Below are positions 1 through 9,043 of a stretch of 58,164 nt of DNA, piece after piece. Location of the stretch: NCBI GenBank assembly GCA_043804925.1, contig JAZDIP010000009.1, positions 1-58,164 of the forward strand, given 5' to 3'. The notes under the pieces were generated by a model that saw nothing but the letters and a program-made list of their open reading frames with translations, had not been told where the DNA came from and did not search any database. Each line of letters begins with the position of its first letter. Position 1 is the stretch's first letter. Source of the stretch: ChocPot-Mid sp043804925 (lineage in GTDB: Bacteria > Bacteroidota > Ignavibacteria > Kapaibacteriales > UBA2268). Both the position numbers and the translations under genes were made by a program.

Positions 1-327
1 ATAGTAGGTTGAGACACTTTTGTGCTAGATTGAGAAGAAGAAGTAAATGTTATACAAAATCAATTGAGATGTTAAAATATACTTTGATATTAGCAATGTG
101 GTATTTAAATAATAATATGTCTATACTATGTTAGCAATGCCTATTTTAAATATTTATTGGAGATTTGGAAAAAATTTCTTTTTTTTTAAAATAATATTAT
201 TTAATTTTGTATGTAGTAGTAAATATGACATTTGAAATCTTGGGAATACTACATTTCAGTTTTATATTTTACTACATAACCTTATTTTAATATTTATTTA
301 AATTTAGAGAATGGAGTTGGCAACTTT
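1..327. other. AT-rich non-coding leader
   Basis: This stretch precedes the first gene and has no convincing open frame or RNA gene. It is very AT-rich, with a T-run near 179-188. The 5' untranslated region of the gene starting at 328 probably lies here, but I see no clear -33/-7 pair. Confidence 0.6.
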
Positions 328-3300
328 ATGAATAAAACGAGAACCTATAATTTTGGAATATTATTTATTTTGATATGTTTTATATCTTCTCCATTCACAG
401 CCAAATCCTACTATCCTGTAAGGTATCTGGACAATCCATCACCCGGATACCTGCTTATCGGTCCTCAAGAATCGGATTCGGTTGCTTTACATGATAACTC
501 GGGTAATAGAATCTATTCCAAAAGCATCAGAAATTTTGGTGCGGGGGTAAATGCTCTCAGAATGCTTGATAATGGGAATTTTGCATTTTATAGTAGTTCA
601 GATAAATGGATTATCATGGATGCGAATCTTAATTACATCGACCAAATCAGTGCAACGAAACCATATGCAACTGATTTTCATACATTAAGGTCAGCTCCAA
701 ATGGTAATTATATACTTGTTGGTGATGAAATAGTATATGTTGATATGAGTAAGATAGTCCCCAATGGAAAACCAAATGCATCAATATTAAATAATATCAT
801 ACAAGAATTTGACCAAAATAAAAACCTGGTTTTTGAGTGGAATTGCTATGAACATATTTTAATCACTGATGCTACAGAAGACCAGGATTTAACAGTAACA
901 AACATAGACCCTTACCATATCAATTCAGTATATTATGATTATGATGGAAACTTACTTGCCAACTTTAGAAATCTTGATGCATTAATAAAAATAAATCGTG
1001 CTACCGGTCAGATTATATGGGTTATGGGAGGAAGTAAGTCAAAAAGAAATCAATTCTTTTTTATAAATGACACTGAGGATGGGTTTAGGGGATTTTCGCA
1101 TCAGCATGACCCAAAACGATTACCAAATGGGAACATACTACTTTTTGACAATGGAAATCTAAAACCAAATCCATTTTCAAGAGCAGTAGAATATAGAGTA
1201 AACGAATTTTATAAAACTGTAACCAAAGTATGGGAATTCAGGCATCCGATTCCTGTATTTGCTGCATTTCAGGGAAATGCACAAAGACTTCCAAATGGGA
1301 ACACAATGATTGGCTGGGGTATAAATAAAGATAACAGACTTGCTACTGAAGTTACTTCTAACGGAAAAATAGCTATGGATATGGATTTAGGAGCCAATTC
1401 CTTTTCTTATCAGGTATTGAGAAATGTATTAATGATGAACACCGTCAGCCGTAATTTTAATATTACACAGTTGTATTCTTTTAATGACGGAAATCAAATT
1501 ACCGGGATTTCTGTTAATGTTAATTTATTAACAGGGAGTGGAACTGCATCAGTTGAGAAACATAACTATGCAGCTCATTATGCTTCGTTCAATTCAAAAA
1601 GTCCCTGTAGTTACTTACCTTTGCGTTGGGTTCTGAATTATCGTAATATAACAACAATGAATGCAAAGATATATTTTGATTTAAACAGCATAGGAGATTT
1701 TAATAATAAAGAACAACTGAAGATTTACTGGCGTAAGTATGAGAATAATGGTTCTTTCACTTTACTCGATACCAAATATAATAAAGATTATAACAGACTG
1801 GAGGCAAATATTGACAGTTATGGAGAATTTATACTGGGTTATGATTCATATACTGCTCCAATATTAATTGCACCTGAGAACAATAAAGTGAATATCCCAA
1901 TTAATTCAGCAATGATATGGTCAACTAAATCTCCAACAAATAGTTTTACAGTTCAAGTATCATTGAGTGAGAATTTCGAATCGCTTGTTTATGAAAAAGT
2001 TGTCAATAATTCCAAGAAAATTGAGTGTGATTTTCTGGTAAATAATACAAAATATTTTTGGAGAGTCAAAGGCTCCGGAAGTGAATGCGAGGCAGAATGG
2101 TCTCCGATTTACTCTTTTACAACCGAAATTGCTCAGCCGATTTTATTAAAACCTGAAAATAAATCAAGTAATCAGCCATTGAGCGGTACATTTGAATGGA
2201 ATACTATCAGCGGAGCCAAAGAGTATGGAATACTTGTTTCCGATGATTCTACATTTACAACATTTATTTTGAATCAATCAACTTCAGATTCCTGTCACTA
2301 CTCTTACAAGGATTTAAAACCTTTGACACAATACTTTTGGCGTGTTTATGCTTCAAATGATTTATCAACCAGAATTTGGTCAGAAACTTATAAATTCAAG
2401 ACGGCTGTGGGAAATGTTGAACTTATGTTGCCATCAAATTTGAGTCAGCGACAGCCAACAAAAGGTGTTGTCAGTTGGTCACAACTTAATTCTATTAAAA
2501 GTTATTCCGTACAAATATCTGATGATATTAACTTTCTAAATAAATTAATTGATACAATAGTTACCGACCAAACAGAGCTTAATTATTTTCAGTTCCGTAA
2601 CTCAACAAGCTACTATTGGAGAGTAAAAGGAATATTGAAAGATACTTCTACATATTGGTCGGAAACCTGGCAATTTAAAACACAAATAGGTCAACCTACA
2701 TTGTCATATCCAGGTAATGACTCAAAGGATAATCCAGTTAGAGGCACATTGGAGTGGTTATTTCTGACTGATGCAAAGAGCTATCAGGTTCAAATATCAT
2801 ATAACTTTGATTTTAACAAAAATGTTATTGATACTAATATTAATTCAACCACATTTAATTATAGTAGTCTTGAATTTTTGACAAATTACTCTTGGAGAGT
2901 AAGAGCATTTGACGGACAGGAACATGGCGATTGGTCAGATGTTTATAGTTTTTCTACTTTACATGAACTTTTATCTCCAAAAAACAATGAGTACAAGATT
3001 CCACTTAATGTGTTGCTGGAATGGAATGATTCAGAAAATATTAAATATTATGAAATTAAAATAGCAACAGATTCAGCTTTTACTAATGGAACCAGAATAT
3101 TTTCCAATATTAATAAGACAGAATACCTGGTTGATAAACTTGAAAATAATACTACTTATTACTGGTCAGTAAGAACAAAAAAAATGATAGGTTTTTCTCC
3201 ATGGTCTGAGCCGTTTATGTTTACTACTTTATTGGTTGAACCAGTTTTAAGTACTGAGGTTGAAGTATTTACTGACTTTATGACAAAAATTGATTTCAAA

Positions 3301-3810
3301 TGGGAACATACAGAGGGTGTAGAATATTATCAACTTCAGATATCAAATGACAGTTCTTTTAACAACATAATCTATAATAAAGATAGAATCGAAGCTGAAG
3401 AATACTCTGTTGAGCTAATATTAACAGCAGCTGAATTTTATTGGCGTGTCAAAGCTTTCAATTCGAATAATGAAAGTATGTGGTCTGATTACGCAAGCTT
3501 TAAAATTAATTTTATGTCAGTTGAAGATATAAATTCTGTGAAGGATATAAACTTATATCCAAATCCCGGGAAAGATTATATTTCATTTGATTTTAATGTG
3601 TCAATACCTGATTTATTAAATATTCAAATAGTTGACATGCAGGGAAAGACTGTCAGTACTATTGACCAAAGTTTTTATAATTTAGGATATCATTCTTTAA
3701 GATGGGACAGCAAGGATGTGAATGGGAATGATTGTAAAGATGGAAAATATTATTTGATAATAAAAGGAAAGACAGTTAATAAATCGTATCCGATTGTAAT
3801 ACTAAAATAA
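328..3810 (+). CDS. Secreted arylsulfotransferase-like protein with Fn3-type repeats and T9SS C-terminal domain
   Basis: A 1160-residue exported protein. Residues 1-27 are a signal peptide (Lys/Arg, then a hydrophobic core). Residues about 40-370 resemble the arylsulfotransferase (ASST) beta-propeller family: repeated LPNGN turns, with HQHDPKRLPNGN near residue 255 carrying the kind of histidine used in sulfate transfer. From about 505 to 1065 there are six fibronectin-III-like repeats of ~90 residues, each ending in a YxWRVK...WS...FxT pattern. The last ~85 residues are a T9SS sorting domain (LYPNPGKDYISFDF, closing on strands that end the protein). By family knowledge ASST proteins move sulfate between phenols or bind such substrates; activity here is inference. 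Family membership of the N-terminus is likely, and the Fn3 and T9SS calls are strong. It may act on sulfated surface or environmental polymers. Confidence 0.72.
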   Translation: MNKTRTYNFGILFILICFISSPFTAKSYYPVRYLDNPSPGYLLIGPQESDSVALHDNSGNRIYSKSIRNFGAGVNALRMLDNGNFAFYSSSDKWIIMDANLNYIDQISATKPYATDFHTLRSAPNGNYILVGDEIVYVDMSKIVPNGKPNASILNNIIQEFDQNKNLVFEWNCYEHILITDATEDQDLTVTNIDPYHINSVYYDYDGNLLANFRNLDALIKINRATGQIIWVMGGSKSKRNQFFFINDTEDGFRGFSHQHDPKRLPNGNILLFDNGNLKPNPFSRAVEYRVNEFYKTVTKVWEFRHPIPVFAAFQGNAQRLPNGNTMIGWGINKDNRLATEVTSNGKIAMDMDLGANSFSYQVLRNVLMMNTVSRNFNITQLYSFNDGNQITGISVNVNLLTGSGTASVEKHNYAAHYASFNSKSPCSYLPLRWVLNYRNITTMNAKIYFDLNSIGDFNNKEQLKIYWRKYENNGSFTLLDTKYNKDYNRLEANIDSYGEFILGYDSYTAPILIAPENNKVNIPINSAMIWSTKSPTNSFTVQVSLSENFESLVYEKVVNNSKKIECDFLVNNTKYFWRVKGSGSECEAEWSPIYSFTTEIAQPILLKPENKSSNQPLSGTFEWNTISGAKEYGILVSDDSTFTTFILNQSTSDSCHYSYKDLKPLTQYFWRVYASNDLSTRIWSETYKFKTAVGNVELMLPSNLSQRQPTKGVVSWSQLNSIKSYSVQISDDINFLNKLIDTIVTDQTELNYFQFRNSTSYYWRVKGILKDTSTYWSETWQFKTQIGQPTLSYPGNDSKDNPVRGTLEWLFLTDAKSYQVQISYNFDFNKNVIDTNINSTTFNYSSLEFLTNYSWRVRAFDGQEHGDWSDVYSFSTLHELLSPKNNEYKIPLNVLLEWNDSENIKYYEIKIATDSAFTNGTRIFSNINKTEYLVDKLENNTTYYWSVRTKKMIGFSPWSEPFMFTTLLVEPVLSTEVEVFTDFMTKIDFKWEHTEGVEYYQLQISNDSSFNNIIYNKDRIEAEEYSVELILTAAEFYWRVKAFNSNNESMWSDYASFKINFMSVEDINSVKDINLYPNPGKDYISFDFNVSIPDLLNIQIVDMQGKTVSTIDQSFYNLGYHSLRWDSKDVNGNDCKDGKYYLIIKGKTVNKSYPIVILK

Positions 3811-3834
3811 AATTCAGAGAAGCACAATAGCGAA

Positions 3835-3867
3835 AGATTGATACGTCGTTTCAATCATCGCAATGAC
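3835..3867. repeat. Remnant of a GTCATTGCGA...CAATCT dispersed repeat
   Basis: Read on the minus strand this gives GTCATTGCGA, then AAACGACG, then CAATCT. I recall this as a very common intergenic repeat in unrelated bacterial genomes, here with substitutions. It lies just after the stop of the gene at 328-3810. Nothing else was seen in the ~440 bases to the next gene apart from the repeats listed separately. Confidence 0.45.
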
Positions 3868-4065
3868 TATTCATGTAGGTTCAATCCACATCAAATAGCG
3901 AAGAGCAATATTTTTCATATTAAGAATGGGAAAGTTTTTAGAATTACAATTATCAATATGGTTTAACAAATATTAAACAAACTTTTCTTAGCTTAACCGA
4001 CGGCTCATCAGTTAAAATATTCCTCACACCGGAATAAAAATCTTTGTGTTATTGCCACAAAAAAA

Positions 4066-4106
4066 TTTAACACAAAGTTCTCAAAGAATACACGAAGAAC
4101 TCAAAG
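4066..4106. repeat. 41-bp direct repeat, copy 1
   Basis: Identical over 41 bases to 4212-4252. Both copies are built from AACACAAAG- and CTCAAAG-like heptamers. They lie on the C-terminal side of the GxxExxY gene. Confidence 0.85.
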
Positions 4107-4128
4107 ATATGGCTCGTAGCTGTTGAGA

Positions 4129-4158
4129 CTTCGTGTCCTTTGTGACTTCTTTGTGTTA
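4129..4158. repeat. CTTTGTG heptamer repeat, short block
   Basis: A block of CTTTGTG/CTTCGTG-like heptamers. It matches the longer block at 4631-4671 and is the reverse complement of the CACAAAG units at 4066-4106. Confidence 0.75.
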
Positions 4159-4211
4159 TAAAGCGTAATCAAGATATTAGAAGAAACAGTTTCTTATTCG
4201 GAATTCAATTT

Positions 4212-4252
4212 TTTAACACAAAGTTCTCAAAGAATACACGAAGAACTCAAAG
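4212..4252. repeat. 41-bp direct repeat, copy 2
   Basis: Exact copy of 4066-4106. It ends at the stop codon of the minus-strand GxxExxY gene, so the gene is bounded by this repeat family on its 3' side and by 4631-4671 on its 5' side. Confidence 0.85.
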
Positions 4253-4621
4253 TTAATTAATAACTCTTCTTATTCCCATTTGCAGTTTTGTGACATTAAA
4301 GTTAAGTAACAAGCCGAGTTTATAATTTCCAATTTTCAGATAAGTAAGGATTTGAGCAAGATGCAAGTCTGATAACGCTTCAACAGATTTTATCTCTAAT
4401 ACTAACTTATTTTCTACTAACAAATCCAATCTATAACCGCATTCCAATTTGACATCATCATAAACCAAAGGTAAGGGTTTTTCTTTTTCAACCTTCAATC
4501 CTGCTTTCTTAATTTCGTGAAATAAACATTCCTGATATACTGATTCCAGTAATCCGGGTCCAAGAGTTTTATGGATTTTAATTGATAATCCAATGACTAT
4601 ATTTGATAATTCATCTTCAAT
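4253..4621 (-). CDS. GxxExxY family protein, possible ATT start
   Basis: The frame reads IEDELSNIVIGLSIKIHK, then TLGPGLLESVYQECL, then GYRLDLLVENKLVLEIKSV, ending in NFNVTKLQMGIRRVIN. This is the full GxxExxY pattern (Gly-Leu-Leu-Glu-x-x-Tyr), a small family I associate with the PD-(D/E)xK nuclease fold; D and ExK are present in DLLVENKLVLEIK. The upstream frame is open to a stop at 4694-4696 but contains no ATG, GTG or TTG before an internal TTG at 4498, which would delete the defining motif. A perfect AGGAGG lies 7 bases before an ATT codon at 4621-4619. Either ATT is the start or the start codon has been lost. Length of about 122 residues is normal for the family. Function of the family is unknown. 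Confidence 0.7.
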   Translation of the reverse strand: MEDELSNIVIGLSIKIHKTLGPGLLESVYQECLFHEIKKAGLKVEKEKPLPLVYDDVKLECGYRLDLLVENKLVLEIKSVEALSDLHLAQILTYLKIGNYKLGLLLNFNVTKLQMGIRRVIN

Positions 4622-4630
4622 TATTTTTCC

Positions 4631-4671
4631 TCCTTTGTGTCCTTTGTGACTTCTTTGTGACCTTTGTGTTA
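4631..4671. repeat. CTTTGTG heptamer repeat before the GxxExxY gene
   Basis: Five near-identical CTTTGTG units (minus strand CACAAAG). The same units occur at 4066-4252. On the minus strand the last units supply the AAAGGAGG that acts as ribosome site for the GxxExxY frame. Confidence 0.8.
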
Positions 4672-4682
4672 AAATAAATGAT

Positions 4683-5705
4683 TTATTGTAAAATCAAAAC
4701 TTCTTCTTCTAACTCAACTCCAAACTTATTAAGAACTGATTCCTTAATCTGATTGGACAGCGATAGAATCTCTTTTCCTGTTGCTTTTCCGTAATTCACA
4801 AGGACAAGTGCGTGCTTATCATAAATACCTGCATCTCCGATTCTTTTTCCTTTCCACCCGCATTGCTCGATTAACCAGCCGGCTGAAAGCTTGAGTTTAC
4901 CATCTCCCGAAGGGTAGCCGTTTATCGTAAGGTAATCGTTTTTAATCCGTTCGAATACTTCAGTATCAACAATTGGATTTTTGAAGAAACTACCGGCACT
5001 CCCTATAATGTTCATATCAGGAAGTTTGCTTGTCCTCAATCTGCAGATTGTATCATAGACATAAAGCAAATCAATTTCTTTAACCGGAAATTTATTTACT
5101 TCGATTTCAAGTTCTTTGTATGAAAAATTGAATTTCTTTTGCCTACTCAGCTTATATTGTACTGATGTTATGAGGAATTTATCTTTCAATTCTTCTTTAA
5201 ATATTGAAGAACGATATCCGAACTTGCAATCTGCGAAATTCATTTCAATTAATTCTTTCGTTTGAAGATTTACCCCTTTTAAGGCAACAAAGCAGTTCTT
5301 TTGTTCCGCTTCGTAAGCACCAATATTTTGAACAGGTGCCGCACCTACTTTTCCGGGTATCAATGCGAGATTCTCTATACCGTAATAATTACTATTTATA
5401 CATGTACGAACAAAATTATTCCAATCCTCACCTGCTCCGACTTCCAGAATAAGATAATCGTCAGTTGATTTGATAATGGACATACCCTTAATTTCTACAT
5501 TGATAACCACACCCTTAAAATCCTCGGCAAATAAAACATTTGAACCACTGCCTAGTATGAAGTATTTATTATTCTTGAAAACCTCTGTTTCAATAAGTTG
5601 AAAAATATCGTCTATATTGTGAATTGAGACGAAATAATCAGCTTTAGCATCAACACGAAAAGAGTTGAAGGGTTTAAGTGATATTTTGTTAAGAATGGTC
5701 ATCAT
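4683..5705 (-). CDS. murB: UDP-N-acetylmuramate dehydrogenase (UDP-N-acetylenolpyruvoylglucosamine reductase)
   Basis: Reduces UDP-GlcNAc-enolpyruvate to UDP-MurNAc with FAD and NADPH in cytoplasmic peptidoglycan precursor synthesis. The 340-residue length fits the E. coli-type (type I) enzyme. Visible features are the FAD-binding LGSGSNVLFAEDFKG, the PGKVGAAPVQNIGAYE loop, the YRSSIF substrate motif, GSAGSFFKNP with the catalytic Ser, and the C-terminal WLIEQCGWKGKRIG...HALVLVN block. Its ATG overlaps the stop of the upstream histidine-kinase gene as ATGA, so the two are probably translationally coupled. A second ATG follows directly and could also serve as start. Confidence 0.95.
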   Translation of the reverse strand: MMTILNKISLKPFNSFRVDAKADYFVSIHNIDDIFQLIETEVFKNNKYFILGSGSNVLFAEDFKGVVINVEIKGMSIIKSTDDYLILEVGAGEDWNNFVRTCINSNYYGIENLALIPGKVGAAPVQNIGAYEAEQKNCFVALKGVNLQTKELIEMNFADCKFGYRSSIFKEELKDKFLITSVQYKLSRQKKFNFSYKELEIEVNKFPVKEIDLLYVYDTICRLRTSKLPDMNIIGSAGSFFKNPIVDTEVFERIKNDYLTINGYPSGDGKLKLSAGWLIEQCGWKGKRIGDAGIYDKHALVLVNYGKATGKEILSLSNQIKESVLNKFGVELEEEVLILQ

Positions 5706-6823
5706 TTCTCGACAGGGATAGATATTTTAAATACAGTACCTTCCTCCTCAGAAGAAGAAAAGGTTACTTTTCCCCCTAAATATCTTTCTGTCAATAGTTT
5801 CATACTGTAAGTTCCAAGACCGCGTCCATTGCCCTTTGTAGAAAAGGAACGTTGAAAAAGTTGCAATTGTATATCTCGAGGAATAGAGGTTTCATTATGA
5901 ACCCAGAATTTAATGTTTCCTTCAATAAAACGACTCCCAACTGTAATTTTGTCTCCGGGATTTGATGCTTCAATAGCATTTTTTATCATATTCCCAAAGG
6001 CTCTTTTTAGTAAAGTTGCATCACATTGGAAATCAACATTAGCTGAGTCTTCTGATATCAACAATATTTTTTCTTCAGATATATGGTGCCTTTTATATTT
6101 TTGAATTAACTCATCTAAAAGCATTTTGGAATTTATTTGAGTCTTGCTAACACTCAACTCATTATTTTCTGCATTCAGTAAAATTTTTTGAGAATTTATT
6201 TCATCAAGTAAATCCTGGCTTAAACTAATTAATGTCTGTTTATCGGAGTTGTATTCATCAGGATTTGAAGGGTCAAGTAAACTCAGGTATCCACTAAGAT
6301 TTCCGGCAGTATTTACTATGTCGTGGAAGAAAATTCTTTCAAGTACTTTTCTTCGTTTTTCATGACTTATATCAACAATTGTGAATATCACATATTTTCC
6401 ACCATTCAATTGAAAAGGAATTGAAGATACTTTTAAATCTAATGCATCAGAAGAATGTGTTTTCTCGATTCTGCATTCCTTATATTCGAATTTGCCGTTG
6501 AGACCGGCATTGATAGCATTAGCCGCTCCGCAAGTTGTACAAAACTCAGTCGTACCACAACCACCCTCAGTTTCAAAGGCATGAACACATTGAAAAAGCT
6601 CTCCGGGTCTTAATCCGAGTACTTGAAAAATATCTGAATAACCAAAAGAATCAATTACAGACTTATTAGCCCAGACTATTTGTCTTTTGCTATTTAAAAT
6701 TAAATATAAAAAAGGAACGGCATCGAAAAAAAAAGTCTTATCAATTTCGTTCTCAATTTTTGAGTGTTGCTCTAAAACCTTTTCATAGGTTTCTTTTTCC
6801 GGTATAAGAAAATGTGTTTCCAT
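5702..6823 (-). CDS. PAS-domain sensor histidine kinase with a cysteine cluster
   Basis: A 373-residue soluble kinase with no membrane segments. Residues about 25-150 form a PAS domain (LILNSKRQIVWANKSVIDSFGYSD) holding GGCGTTEFCTTCGAAN, a three-Cys cluster (C-x5-C-x2-C), plus an earlier Cys. The dimerisation/phospho-acceptor helix follows near residue 170 (RIFFHDIVNTAGNLSGYLSL, with His in FHD). The ATPase domain has an N box (GNMIKNAIEAS), a short G1 region, and GRGLGTYSMKLL with the G2 glycines. The cysteines suggest redox, metal or Fe-S sensing (inference). No response regulator is adjacent. The gene lies between ftsH and murB on the same strand and overlaps murB by 4 bases. Confidence 0.85.
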   Translation of the reverse strand: METHFLIPEKETYEKVLEQHSKIENEIDKTFFFDAVPFLYLILNSKRQIVWANKSVIDSFGYSDIFQVLGLRPGELFQCVHAFETEGGCGTTEFCTTCGAANAINAGLNGKFEYKECRIEKTHSSDALDLKVSSIPFQLNGGKYVIFTIVDISHEKRRKVLERIFFHDIVNTAGNLSGYLSLLDPSNPDEYNSDKQTLISLSQDLLDEINSQKILLNAENNELSVSKTQINSKMLLDELIQKYKRHHISEEKILLISEDSANVDFQCDATLLKRAFGNMIKNAIEASNPGDKITVGSRFIEGNIKFWVHNETSIPRDIQLQLFQRSFSTKGNGRGLGTYSMKLLTERYLGGKVTFSSSEEEGTVFKISIPVEK

Positions 6824-6869
6824 TTCGTAGTTAAGAGTACAATCAATCCTTTAAATTCACTAATAGTCT

Positions 6870-8912
6870 CTAATTTTTTAAAATAACTTTATCTGATTTA
6901 TCTTCCTGCTTATTTTCTGAAACTCCGTTTTCGAATTTCATTGACTTAATGGCATTCAATGTTTTAATATTAATAGGAGCAAGTTCTTCACCTTTGATTA
7001 ACTGTTCTAACTCCTCACCGTCAAGAACTTCCCGCTCAAGTAGAATCTTCGAAAATTTATTTAAATGTTCAATATGGTCTTCCAATATTTTAATAGCTTT
7101 TTCATAAGATTCATTTAAAATTCTGCGGACTTCCTTATCAATAATTCTTGCAGTTTCTTCACTATGGTCAGGGGGTTGGGATATTTCCCTACCTAAAAAT
7201 ACTTCTTCCTGATGATGTTTAAACTGGACAGGACCGATAATATCGCTCATACCCCAATCACATACCATTTTTCGGGCTAATCTTGTCGCCTGTTCAATAT
7301 CATTAGCAGCACCTGTGGTAAACTGATCAAACTTGATTTTTTCAGCGGCTCTTCCGGCAAGTAAGACTACAATTCTTGTTTCGATATATAATCTTGAAAA
7401 TGAATGTGAATCTTCTACAGGTAAATATGATGTAATGCCTAAAGCTCTTCCACGCGGGATTATAGTGACTTTGTGAACAGGGTCACTTTCCGGTATTAGT
7501 TTCCCAACAAGAGCGTGTCCCATTTCGTGGTAGGCTGTCATTTCTTTTTCTTTGTCTGAAATAACCAAAGATTTCCGTTCAATACCCATTAGAACTTTAT
7601 CGCGGGCATTTTCGAAGTCGTACATAGTAACCTTATCGCTTTCACGTCTTGCCGCAAGTAATGCGGCTTCGTTTACTATATTAGCAATATCTGCACCTGC
7701 CAATCCGGGAGTACCACGTGCTAATATCTCCAAATTTACATCATCTCCGAGGGGAATCAGTTTTGTGTGTACCTGAAAGATGCCTTCCCTTCCTTTAATA
7801 TCCGGTTTATCAACCACAACCTGTCTGTCGAATCTGCCGGGACGCAATAATGCAGGGTCGAGAACATCAGGTCTGTTTGTTGCGGCAATAATAATTACAC
7901 CACTGTTTTGCTCAAAGCCATCCATTTCAACAAGAAGTTGGTTGAGAGTTTGCTCTCTTTCGTCATGACCGCCACCAAGTCCTGCACCACGATGTCTTCC
8001 GACAGCATCGATTTCATCAATAAATATTAAACATGGTGAATTTTTCTTTGCCTGTTCAAAAAGGTCTCTTACACGGCTGGCACCGACACCAACAAACATT
8101 TCGACAAAGTCTGCTCCCGAAATGGAATAAAATGGCACATCGGCTTCTCCTGCAACTGCTCTTGCTAATAAAGTCTTACCTGTTCCCGGAGGTCCTAAAA
8201 GCAATACTCCTTTGGGTATTTTTCCGCCAAGTTTCTGGAATTTAGTTGGTGATTTTAAGAATTCAATAATTTCTTCAAGTTCAAACTTTGCTTCCTGAAC
8301 TCCCGCTACATCTTGAAAAGTAATCTTATTTTGTGTGCCGGTTAATAATCGGGCTTTTGATTTCCCAAATGAGAAGATACCACGAGAACCACCGCCTCCC
8401 ATTTGCATTCTTCTGATGAAAAAAATGTAAACGCCAATCAAAACAATCCACGGTAAAATTGACCACAGGGCAGTTACCCAAGCACTTTCGTCTTCTTCGT
8501 ATGTCCATTCAATCCCTTTGCTTGCCCAAAGTTCTTCGGTTTTTGTGTCCAAAACTCCAAGTTTCGTGACGAAGTACATCACTTCTTTGTGCTGTCCTTC
8601 GACCTTAACTGTCACATATTTTCTAAGTGTTCCGTGAAATTCAAAATCATTCAACTGGCTTTTCGTGATTTTGGCTTTGTCTATTAAATTCTCTGTCAAA
8701 AATTCCTGATACTGAGTATAAGAAACAGATGCTTCCGGCTTTTGTTGAGTGTTGAAAAACATATAAATGCTAACAATTGAAACAAAAACTACCATCCAAA
8801 TTATAATGTTGCGAAACATCTTCATTTGTTGGTCTTTGTTAGGTGTATTCTTAAAATCACCAAAAGGATTGAATTTATTATCATCTTTTTTATTTTTACC
8901 ATCGTCAGACAT
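6870..8912 (-). CDS. ftsH: ATP-dependent zinc metalloprotease FtsH
   Basis: Membrane-bound AAA+ protease that degrades unassembled membrane proteins and regulatory proteins. Two N-terminal membrane helices flank a periplasmic domain, followed by Walker A (GPPGTGKT), Walker B (LIFIDEIDAVG), the second region of homology (NRPDVLDPALLRPGRFDRQV), and the zinc site HEMGH with the downstream catalytic Asp region. I place the start at 8912 (MSDDGKNKKDD): it has GGAGGA about 9 bases upstream, while the longer frame to 8966 adds residues without a ribosome site. The resulting 680 residues fit the family. The last ~30 residues are a charged tail. Confidence 0.96.
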   Translation of the reverse strand: MSDDGKNKKDDNKFNPFGDFKNTPNKDQQMKMFRNIIIWMVVFVSIVSIYMFFNTQQKPEASVSYTQYQEFLTENLIDKAKITKSQLNDFEFHGTLRKYVTVKVEGQHKEVMYFVTKLGVLDTKTEELWASKGIEWTYEEDESAWVTALWSILPWIVLIGVYIFFIRRMQMGGGGSRGIFSFGKSKARLLTGTQNKITFQDVAGVQEAKFELEEIIEFLKSPTKFQKLGGKIPKGVLLLGPPGTGKTLLARAVAGEADVPFYSISGADFVEMFVGVGASRVRDLFEQAKKNSPCLIFIDEIDAVGRHRGAGLGGGHDEREQTLNQLLVEMDGFEQNSGVIIIAATNRPDVLDPALLRPGRFDRQVVVDKPDIKGREGIFQVHTKLIPLGDDVNLEILARGTPGLAGADIANIVNEAALLAARRESDKVTMYDFENARDKVLMGIERKSLVISDKEKEMTAYHEMGHALVGKLIPESDPVHKVTIIPRGRALGITSYLPVEDSHSFSRLYIETRIVVLLAGRAAEKIKFDQFTTGAANDIEQATRLARKMVCDWGMSDIIGPVQFKHHQEEVFLGREISQPPDHSEETARIIDKEVRRILNESYEKAIKILEDHIEHLNKFSKILLEREVLDGEELEQLIKGEELAPINIKTLNAIKSMKFENGVSENKQEDKSDKVILKN

Positions 8913-9043
8913 TAAAATATTTCCTCCAATAAAATAATTTTTCATTATAATAATGACGTAACACATTGTTTATTATTAAAAATATTAAATAATAAACATG
9001 CAAAATCTATGTTTTTGAAATTGTAAATTCTGAAATAATGATT

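Noticed and set aside
4253..4498. 81-residue GxxExxY product from an internal TTG
   Set aside because: This start removes the GLLESVY motif that defines the family; the frame clearly extends upstream.
4066..4671. CRISPR or phage attachment site at the CACAAAG repeats
   Set aside because: No spacers of constant size, no integrase and no tRNA; the repeats are heptamer tandems.
8912..8966. 18-residue N-terminal extension of FtsH
   Set aside because: No ribosome site upstream of 8966, while ATG 8912 has GGAGGA and gives the usual N-terminus.
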